A stretch of 13,431 bases of DNA from Gammaproteobacteria bacterium (GTDB lineage: Bacteria > Pseudomonadota > Gammaproteobacteria > UBA11654), in contig PBEI01000011.1 of the NCBI GenBank assembly GCA_002718375.1, positions 18,249-31,679 of the forward strand, in the 5' to 3' direction. Positions 8,630-13,431 of the stretch are shown here, one piece after another (position 1 is the stretch's first letter; each line of letters starts with the position of its first letter). The position numbers and the translations under genes are program-made. The notes below the pieces were generated by a model. That model ran no database searches. It was not told where the DNA came from and was given only the letters and a program-made list of their open reading frames with translations.

Positions 8630-9367
8630 ATGAAGATATTACTGACAAATGACGATGGCTATTTTTCTAAAGGCATCGTGATGCTTGATGAAATGCTTAG
8701 TGAGGTTGGTGATGTAACAATCGTTGCACCTGAAAACAATCACAGTGGAGCCAGTAGCTCACTCACACTAAAGAATCCTTTGAGGATTAGAAAATACAAG
8801 GACAATGGTTTTTATGTGAATGGAACGCCAGCAGACTGCGTATTCATGGCGCTGACCAGAATTTTAAAGAGTCCACCCGATATTTTGATTAGTGGCATTA
8901 ATCACGGTGCGAATCTTGGAGACGACGTTTTGTATTCAGGCACAGTTGGAGCAGCAATGGGCGGTCGATTTCATCCGTTCCTGTCTTTGGCGGTATCAAT
9001 CACCAACTTAAAACCCGATCACTTCTCTACAGCGGTAGAAGTTGTGCGTGAAATTATTGAAGAAAAATTAGACAAGCTTCCCAATCCTTCATCGATACTC
9101 AATATTAATGTGCCAGATATACCCATTGAGCAAATAGAGGGATACTCACTGACACGTTTAGGCAGAAGAGAACTGCCTGAAAATGACAGAATCAATACGG
9201 ATGCTTATGGAAATGAGATACATTGGGTTGGCCCTCCACCAGAGCCTATTTTCGGTGAAGAGGGAACTGATTTTGATGCCATTTCAAAGAATAGAGTTTC
9301 AATCACACCTCTGGAAACTGACTTTACTGATTTTAAATCGATGGATGAATTTCAGAATTGGTTATAG
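8630..9367 (+). CDS. surE: 5'/3'-nucleotidase SurE
   Basis: SurE is a metal-dependent phosphatase that removes phosphate from nucleoside 5'- and 3'-monophosphates and can act on short polyphosphates; it is linked to stationary-phase survival. Seen are MKILLTNDDG (metal-binding Asp8, Asp9), APENNHSGASSSLT (34-47, Ser39), VNGTPADCV (63-71) and PDILISGINHGANLGDDVLYSGT (83-105, Asn91). The C-terminal DFTDFKSMDEFQNWL resembles the usual family end. At 245 residues the length is normal. The loop after DDGY reads FSKGI where most members have x-APGI, a mild divergence. There is no strong Shine-Dalgarno, and the gene sits 2 nt after the isomerase gene, so coupled translation is likely. The common partner pcm is not next to it; the next gene starts directly at its TAG stop. 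Confidence 0.95.
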   Translation: MKILLTNDDGYFSKGIVMLDEMLSEVGDVTIVAPENNHSGASSSLTLKNPLRIRKYKDNGFYVNGTPADCVFMALTRILKSPPDILISGINHGANLGDDVLYSGTVGAAMGGRFHPFLSLAVSITNLKPDHFSTAVEVVREIIEEKLDKLPNPSSILNINVPDIPIEQIEGYSLTRLGRRELPENDRINTDAYGNEIHWVGPPPEPIFGEEGTDFDAISKNRVSITPLETDFTDFKSMDEFQNWL

Positions 9368-9955
9368 ATGTTTCAAGAATTCACAAAAAAGATCATTAAT
9401 TTTGTTTTGGATCAATCTGCACGTCCAGGCGCCATATATTTCCTACTTGGATGGAGCTTTGTTGAAGCCTGGTTCATCATTCCAATTCCACCAGATGCTT
9501 TATTGATTCCGATGTCCATCGCGAATCCAAGCAAAGCCTATTTCTATGCTTACATGACAACAATCAGTTCAGTGATAGGTGGATTATTGGGCTACCTCAT
9601 TGGATATTTTGCAATTGACATTGCCATGACTTACATAGAGTCAATTGGTTTAATGGAGGCCTATGCTCAAGCAACAGATTGGTTTACAGTATGGGGCTCT
9701 GCTGTCATCCTGATTGCTGGATTCACAGTGATACCCTTTAAAATATTCACAATCATGGCTGGTAGCATGAAGATGAATATAGTTCTATTCCTTTTGGCTT
9801 CAATTATGTCAAGGGGTGCACGTTTCTTTATTGTGGCTTATGCTTCGAAAAAGGGTGGTCAGATGGCGGTTGATAAGATCATGGATCACGCAGATAAGAT
9901 AGGCTATTTTTTCATGGCGCTTCTTCTTGCAGGTCTCATGTGGTCTGTGCTTTAA
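9368..9955 (+). CDS. YqaA-like membrane protein, DedA/VTT (SNARE-associated) superfamily
   Basis: This is a polytopic inner-membrane protein of 195 residues. Hydrophobic segments lie at about 22-50 (probably a re-entrant element including FIIPIPPDALLIPM), 58-86, 108-130, 136-158 and 176-194. Family marks are the glycine-rich GGLLGYLIGYF (71-81), AGFTVIPFKIFTIMAGSMKM (117-136) and SRGARFF (148-154), the pattern of YqaA-type proteins. DedA-superfamily proteins act in membrane homeostasis, and some flip undecaprenyl-phosphate or phospholipids; what YqaA moves, if anything, is not settled, so no substrate is claimed. The start ATG directly follows the surE stop with no spacer. In other gammaproteobacteria yqaA-type genes are also found near surE. 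A tiny ORF follows after one base. Confidence 0.85.
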   Translation: MFQEFTKKIINFVLDQSARPGAIYFLLGWSFVEAWFIIPIPPDALLIPMSIANPSKAYFYAYMTTISSVIGGLLGYLIGYFAIDIAMTYIESIGLMEAYAQATDWFTVWGSAVILIAGFTVIPFKIFTIMAGSMKMNIVLFLLASIMSRGARFFIVAYASKKGGQMAVDKIMDHADKIGYFFMALLLAGLMWSVL

Positions 9956-9956
9956 G

Positions 9957-10034
9957 ATGCTTACAAGAATCATAATATTTATCATTGTACTTTTGGCGGT
10001 ATATTTCTTGATTTCTAGATTACCAAGAGACTGA
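9957..10034 (+). CDS. Possible 25-residue single-pass membrane peptide
   Basis: A short ORF starts one base after the yqaA-like stop (TAAGATG). It encodes 25 residues: MLTR, then an unbroken hydrophobic stretch (about 5-20, IIIFIIVLLAVYFLIS), then the charged tail RLPRD. That is a minimal one-helix membrane peptide with positive charges on both sides. Tight coupling to the upstream membrane-protein gene favours translation. There is no lipobox cysteine, so it is not an obvious remnant of the lipoprotein NlpD. The very small size means chance cannot be excluded: hydrophobic ORFs arise easily in T-rich DNA. I recognise no family. Confidence 0.4.
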   Translation: MLTRIIIFIIVLLAVYFLISRLPRD

Positions 10035-10041
10035 ATCAGTC
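10029..10041. other. Palindrome holding both stop codons of two convergent genes
   Basis: GACTGA-A-TCAGTC is a perfect 13-base palindrome with 6-nt arms and a single central base. It contains the TGA stop of the plus-strand 25-codon ORF (10032-10034) and, as TCA at 10036-10038, the TGA stop of the minus-strand DUF498-like gene, so the two reading frames end one base apart. A hairpin here would need a larger loop and a short stem, and there is no T-tract, so it is not a convincing intrinsic terminator. It may simply follow from two facing TGA codons with flanking matches. Confidence 0.5.
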
Positions 10042-10392
10042 AATTACAATTAAAGCAGTCGGATTTCGATATTCTGAAGTGAGAACATTGAATGTTCTGC
10101 AAGCACTTCTGCTATCCATAATTTCAATACCAATATTCATTTTCTGTAGTTGCGTAGTCACTGAAAGAGATGGAAAGACTTGATTCTTACCCGTACCAAA
10201 AAGGACAAGCTCACATTTGTTTTCAACGATGAATGAAAAATCATCAATGGTCATCTCATCAACATTGGGATGATCCCATGGCGATATGGCTGTATTGTCG
10301 TGAATGAGTAAACTCTGTTCATACCACTTTCCTTTGAACTTTATCTTAGTCTCAGTTCTCTCTTCAATTAATGCGTTAGTAGTCATATTCAT
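10036..10392 (-). CDS. Mth938/DUF498-family protein (NDUFAF3-like)
   Basis: The only clear minus-strand gene, 118 residues. The core motifs ELVLFGTGKNQVFP (61-74) and IGIEIMDSRSACRTFNVLTSEYR (87-109) are hallmarks of the Mth938-like fold, whose eukaryotic member NDUFAF3 helps assemble respiratory complex I. The bacterial members have no firmly established function and none is claimed here. ISPW at 36-39 is also typical of the N-terminal part. Two in-frame starts, M1 and M3, are possible (10390-10392 and 10384-10386); neither has a clear Shine-Dalgarno. The gene is convergent with the yqaA block and divergent from the nuclease gene, across an AT-rich gap of 20-59 nt depending on the nuclease start. 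That gap could hold divergent promoters, but I see no good -35/-10 pair. Confidence 0.88.
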   Translation of the reverse strand: MNMTTNALIEERTETKIKFKGKWYEQSLLIHDNTAISPWDHPNVDEMTIDDFSFIVENKCELVLFGTGKNQVFPSLSVTTQLQKMNIGIEIMDSRSACRTFNVLTSEYRNPTALIVID

Positions 10393-10451
10393 ATTTAAAA
10401 TCGATTATCATAGTGTCTTCAAATTATTTTTTATCCATAAGAGAAATCTTC

Positions 10452-11129
10452 ATGTTTGAACTCGACCTAGTTAATTTAGATGAGCTGAATTCAAAAACAG
10501 TCGATGGTCATAGATTCTACGATACACCAGATGGCTTGTCATATCCTTCGGTGACGACTGTTGTTGGGATTTTATCAAAAGATGATATACAGGCTTGGAG
10601 AATGAGAGTGGGAGAGAAAGTTGCAGATGAAATCACAAGAGCTGCAACCAAAAGAGGCAATGAAGTTCATAAATTAGCTGAACTTTATGTGAAGAATGAA
10701 CTTAAGCAACAACAGAGCTTATTTGATGAAAAGAAATCAACACCACAGTTGATGTTTGAGAGGTTATCCGCGGTTCTTGATCGCAAGTTGGGAGTTATTA
10801 ATGCAGTCGAAGCTCCGCTTTATAGTGATCAACTCAGAGTTGGTGGAAGGGTAGACCTCATTGCAGAATGGGATGGTGTTCCATCAATCATAGATTTTAA
10901 AACCAGCTCAAAACCAAAACGAGACAATTGGATTAAAGGTTATTATCTTCAATCATCAGCCTATGCGGCAATGTATGAGGAAAGAACGGGTATAGCTATT
11001 AATCAAATTGTGATTGCTATTGCAGTAGAAAACCTTGAGGTGCAGGTATTTATTAAAAAGCCATCAGATTATATTCAAGAGTTTATCGATTTAAGAAAAT
11101 CATATGACATAATACATCCAAATGATTAA
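10452..11129 (+). CDS. PD-(D/E)XK exonuclease, phage/MGME1-like
   Basis: A 225-residue protein with the layout of the Cas4/RecB/MGME1-type nuclease fold. In order: FYDTPDGLSYPSVTTVV (22-38), WRMRVGEKVADEI (49-61), ATKRGNEVHKLAELY (65-79, with His73 and Glu77), GGRVDLIAEW (131-140, Asp135), IIDFKTSSKPK (146-156, Asp148 and Lys150 forming the D-x-K pair), and YYLQSSAYAAMYEE (164-177, Gln167). Asp135, Asp148 and Lys150 are the expected metal and catalytic residues, so the enzyme looks active. The Y-x-T-P-x-G...YPSVTTV start resembles exonucleases of marine phages and mitochondrial MGME1; both comparisons are from memory. I chose the ATG at 10452 because it has a weak AGAGA upstream and the family homology begins soon after; a GTG at 10413 would add 13 residues. 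It precedes prfB, a position held by recJ, another exonuclease gene, in E. coli. Confidence 0.85.
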   Translation: MFELDLVNLDELNSKTVDGHRFYDTPDGLSYPSVTTVVGILSKDDIQAWRMRVGEKVADEITRAATKRGNEVHKLAELYVKNELKQQQSLFDEKKSTPQLMFERLSAVLDRKLGVINAVEAPLYSDQLRVGGRVDLIAEWDGVPSIIDFKTSSKPKRDNWIKGYYLQSSAYAAMYEERTGIAINQIVIAIAVENLEVQVFIKKPSDYIQEFIDLRKSYDIIHPND

Positions 11130-11133
11130 TGCC

Positions 11134-12229
11134 ATGGATGAGTCTCAATTAAAAATTCAACTGACTGAACTCAATGATCGATTCTCTTCGATCAGGGGGT
11201 ATCTTTGACTTTGTAAAAAAGGAAGTCAGACTTCAAGAAATTCTTGAAGCCCTAAATGATCCCTCAGTTTGGGAAGATCTAGAAAAGTCTCAAGAACTCA
11301 ACAAAGAGCGTTCACAGCTTGAGAAAACAATGAATCAAGTTAGCTCCATAGAGCAGAGGCTTCAAGATTCTGAGGTTTTATTGGAATTATCAATATCCGA
11401 AAAAGACGAAGAGATTCTCACGGAATTAACGAATGAGATTAATATCTGTGAAGATGAAATTTCAAAACTTGAACAGCAGAGAATGTTCTCAGGCGAAATG
11501 GATTCATCCAGTGCTTTTCTAGATATTCAAGCAGGTTCTGGCGGAACGGAGGCGCAAGACTGGGCAAATATGCTACTCAGAATGTATTTGAGATACTGTG
11601 AATCAAATAACTTCAATGCGGAATTGATTGAAAGCTCTCCTGGAGAGGTTGCAGGCATCAAGAGTGCAACAATTCATATCACTGGTGAGTTTGCATTTGG
11701 CTGGTTAAAAACAGAGACAGGTGTTCATAGATTAGTCAGGAAATCACCTTTTGATTCTGGAAATAGGAGACATACCTCTTTTGCAGCAATCTTTGTTTCA
11801 CCAGAAATTGACGATGATATAGAGATTGATGTTGATCCCAGTGACTTGCGAATAGACGTTTATAGAGCAAGTGGTGCTGGTGGTCAACATGTGAACACAA
11901 CAGAATCTGCTGTAAGAATTACGCATGTTCCAACAGGTCTTGTCGTTCAGTGTCAAAATGATCGATCTCAGCATAAGAATAAAGCGACTGCAATGAAGCA
12001 AATAAGAGCTAAATTATATGAGCATGAATACAAGAAGAAATTGGATCAAGCACAAGCAGTAGAGGAAACCAAAGCGGATATTGGATGGGGTAGTCAGATT
12101 AGATCATATGTTCTTGATCAATCAAGGGTGAAAGATTTGCGAACGCAAATTGAATCCAGTAACCCAGAAGCTATACTGGATGGCAATATCAATCAATTCT
12201 TGGAAGCAAGTTTGAAACAGGGGGTCTAG
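11134..12229 (+). CDS. prfB: Peptide chain release factor 2, with programmed +1 frameshift
   Basis: RF2 recognises UGA and UAA in the ribosomal A site and triggers peptide release. The gene is split between two frames: 24 codons from the ATG at 11134 ([16 protein letters not shown]...RGYL) end at an in-frame TGA (11206-11208); skipping base 11206 continues as GAC-TTT-GTA. The product, join(11134..11205,11207..12229), is 364 residues against 365 in E. coli. The codon-recognition tripeptide SPF is at 204-206 and the catalytic GGQ at 249-251, both one residue from E. coli numbering. Position 245, equivalent to E. coli 246, is Ala, as in most RF2s, not the Thr of E. coli K-12. An ATG at 11174 opens the second frame but is not a plausible start, since it would lose the conserved N-terminus. 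It ends in TAG, which RF2 does not read. It starts 4 nt after the nuclease gene. Confidence 0.97.
11194..11209 (+). promoter_or_regulatory. RF2 programmed +1 frameshift site
   Basis: AGGGGGTATCTTTGAC matches the E. coli prfB frameshift signal base for base, as I remember it. AGGGGG (11194-11199) is the internal Shine-Dalgarno that pairs with the 16S rRNA tail, CTT (11203-11205) is the slippery codon on which the peptidyl-tRNA shifts, TGA (11206-11208) is the in-frame stop and C (11209) is the unfavourable stop context. When RF2 is scarce, termination at TGA is slow, the ribosome shifts +1 and full-length RF2 is made, so the gene regulates itself. An intact site implies UGA is still a stop codon in this organism. 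Confidence 0.97.
12219..12224 (+). promoter_or_regulatory. Shine-Dalgarno for lysS inside the prfB end
   Basis: AGGGGG lies 9 nt before the lysS ATG, within the last prfB codons. It supports the lysS start at 12234 and suggests initiation by ribosomes finishing prfB. The surrounding octamer CAGGGGGT is identical to that in the frameshift site at 11193-11200. Confidence 0.7.
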
Positions 12230-12233
12230 TTCG

Positions 12234-13431
12234 ATGTCAGAAAAAAATTCAAAAAGTGACAATCGATTAGTCGATGAGAGAAGAGAAAAACTAAATAGCC
12301 TCAGAGAAGGTGGTTTCAATTATCCATCAACGATAGAAATTAACTCATCTACTGTTTCAATCATTGATGAGTATGACTCATTGAAAAAAGAGGACCTTGA
12401 GGGCATTGATAAAGAATTTTCAATTGCAGGTCGAATGATGGCAAAAAGAGTAATGGGTAAGTCCAGTTTCTCTCGAATCAAAGATGGAAAAGGATCGATC
12501 CAAGTTTTTTTTAGTAATTCTGATCTGGGCAATGACTCTTATGAAAGCTTTAAAACAATGGATGTTGGAGACATCGTTTGGGTAAAAGGCTCGCTCTTTC
12601 GAACCAAAACAGATGAATTAACACTGAATGTGAGTGAACTTGTTCTACTCAGCAAGTCTCTAAGACCACTACCTGAAAAATACCATGGTTTAACCGATAC
12701 CGAGATTCGCTACAGAAGAAGGTATCTAGATCTTATGATGTCAGAGGAGAGTGCCGAGGTATTTAAGATCAGGTCAAAAGTCATCACCCAAATAAGATCT
12801 TTTCTAAATGATCTAGATATGATGGAAGTTGAAACACCAATGATGCATCCGATACCAGGTGGAGCAGTTGCTAGACCATTCATCACTCATCACAATACAC
12901 TCGATCAAGATTTCTATTTGAGAATTGCACCTGAACTCTATTTAAAGCGCCTTACAGTGGGTGGGTTTGATCGTGTTTATGAAATCAATCGCTCATTCAG
13001 AAACGAAGGAGTTTCTACACAGCACAATCCTGAATTCACCATGTTGGAACTATATGTTGCTCATGAAACCCCAGATTTTCTCATGAACATGATTGAGGAT
13101 ATGATGAGGACGATTTCTCAAGAATTATTTGGGTCTGACAAGATCGAATATCAAGGAGAAACGATCGATTTTACAGGCCATTTTCAGAGACTCACTATGG
13201 AGGAGTCAGTTTTGAAATATAATCCAAAATTAGACAAAGAAAAAGTCAGAGATGTTGGATACCTGAGATCATTTGCTGAAGGTATAGATATTTCAGTTGA
13301 AAATGATGCTGGCGCTGGAAAGATTCTATTTGAGATTTTTGAGAAGACAGTGGAACATCAACTCCAACAACCCACTTACATCACGTCATACCCTAGAGAA
13401 ATTTCACCACTTTCAAGAGCGAATGATGATG
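12234..13431 (+). CDS. lysS: Lysyl-tRNA synthetase, class II (3' end outside window)
   Basis: LysS charges tRNA-Lys with lysine. 399 codons are open to the window edge, out of about 500 in the family. The N-terminal helix (NRLVDERREKLNSLREGGFNYP, 10-31) is followed by the OB-fold anticodon domain (about 62-140, with FSIAGRMMAKRVMGKSSFSRIKDG and VGDIVWVKGSLFRT). KYHGLTDTEIRYRRRYLDLM (149-168) leads into the class II core. Motif 1 is about 195-216 (MMEVETPMMHPIPGGAVARPF), and motif 2 is 250-274 (EINRSFRNEGVSTQHNPEFTMLELY, with the Arg256/Glu258 pair). Next comes YPREISPLSR (386-395). Motif 3 would lie beyond the edge. The ATG follows the prfB stop by 4 nt. The prfB-lysS pair is widely conserved in gammaproteobacteria and suggests one transcript for two translation factors. 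Confidence 0.97.
   Translation, partial: MSEKNSKSDNRLVDERREKLNSLREGGFNYPSTIEINSSTVSIIDEYDSLKKEDLEGIDKEFSIAGRMMAKRVMGKSSFSRIKDGKGSIQVFFSNSDLGNDSYESFKTMDVGDIVWVKGSLFRTKTDELTLNVSELVLLSKSLRPLPEKYHGLTDTEIRYRRRYLDLMMSEESAEVFKIRSKVITQIRSFLNDLDMMEVETPMMHPIPGGAVARPFITHHNTLDQDFYLRIAPELYLKRLTVGGFDRVYEINRSFRNEGVSTQHNPEFTMLELYVAHETPDFLMNMIEDMMRTISQELFGSDKIEYQGETIDFTGHFQRLTMEESVLKYNPKLDKEKVRDVGYLRSFAEGIDISVENDAGAGKILFEIFEKTVEHQLQQPTYITSYPREISPLSRANDD

Noticed and set aside
9183..9506. 107-codon plus-strand ORF overlapping surE and the yqaA-like gene
   Set aside because: It lies in another frame across two well-recognised genes, has no recognisable motif or start signal, and is best explained as a shadow.
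9957..10034. Micro-ORF as a truncated NlpD remnant
   Set aside because: It has no lipobox cysteine and no LysM or M23 sequence follows; the next bases belong to the opposite-strand gene.
10393..10451. Divergent promoter pair between the DUF498-like and nuclease genes
   Set aside because: A TATGAT-like -10 is visible on the minus strand, but the sequence 17 nt upstream does not resemble a -35 element; there is not enough to call it.
11174..11206. ATG at 11174 as the prfB start
   Set aside because: It discards the conserved 24-codon leader and ignores a perfect frameshift site; the joined product matches RF2 length and numbering.
1..13431. CRISPR array, tRNA/rRNA genes, insertion sequences, defence island
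   Set aside because: No regularly spaced repeats, tRNA-like CCA-ended cloverleaf, terminal inverted repeats or defence-type gene cluster was seen; the lone nuclease has no partner gene suggesting a defence system.

Overview
The window is AT-rich chromosomal DNA that is almost fully coding. It looks like a streamlined, probably free-living gammaproteobacterium, perhaps a marine SAR86-like lineage. The lineage is inferred from gene order, base composition and very short gaps; no rRNA or other decisive marker is present. The order dnaE-accA-tilS-pyrG-kdsA-eno-ftsB is a classic gammaproteobacterial run, and prfB-lysS is another conserved pair.

Region 1 (1-7856, plus strand) is housekeeping. It holds the 3' end of dnaE (replicative polymerase alpha subunit), accA (fatty-acid precursor supply), tilS (tRNA-Ile lysidine), pyrG (CTP), kdsA (KDO for lipid A), eno (glycolysis) and ftsB (division). 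Most junctions are 2-21 nt or overlap. The only real gaps are before accA (58 nt) and before pyrG (119 nt), and the latter has a plausible sigma70-type promoter. kdsA carries the residues of the metal-dependent enzyme class, not those of the E. coli/Pseudomonas-type enzyme usual at this locus.

Region 2 (7857-10034, plus strand) is where many gammaproteobacteria have ispD, ispF, truD, surE, pcm and nlpD-rpoS. Here it holds a crotonase-fold protein that resembles delta3-delta2-enoyl-CoA isomerase, then surE, a YqaA/DedA-type membrane protein and a possible 25-residue membrane peptide. No ispD, ispF, truD, pcm or nlpD is in the window.

Region 3 (10029-11129) has a minus-strand Mth938/DUF498-like gene convergent with region 2, and a divergent plus-strand PD-(D/E)XK exonuclease of the phage/MGME1-like type.

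Region 4 (11134-13431, plus strand) has prfB, with an intact programmed +1 frameshift site, followed 4 nt later by lysS, which is cut by the window edge. No tRNA, rRNA, CRISPR, insertion sequence, riboswitch or convincing intrinsic terminator was seen, and no gene-free stretch exceeds about 120 nt. I do not see a new multi-gene system. The points most worth a second look are the KdsA class, the phage-type nuclease, the isomerase at the ispDF position and the tiny membrane ORF.
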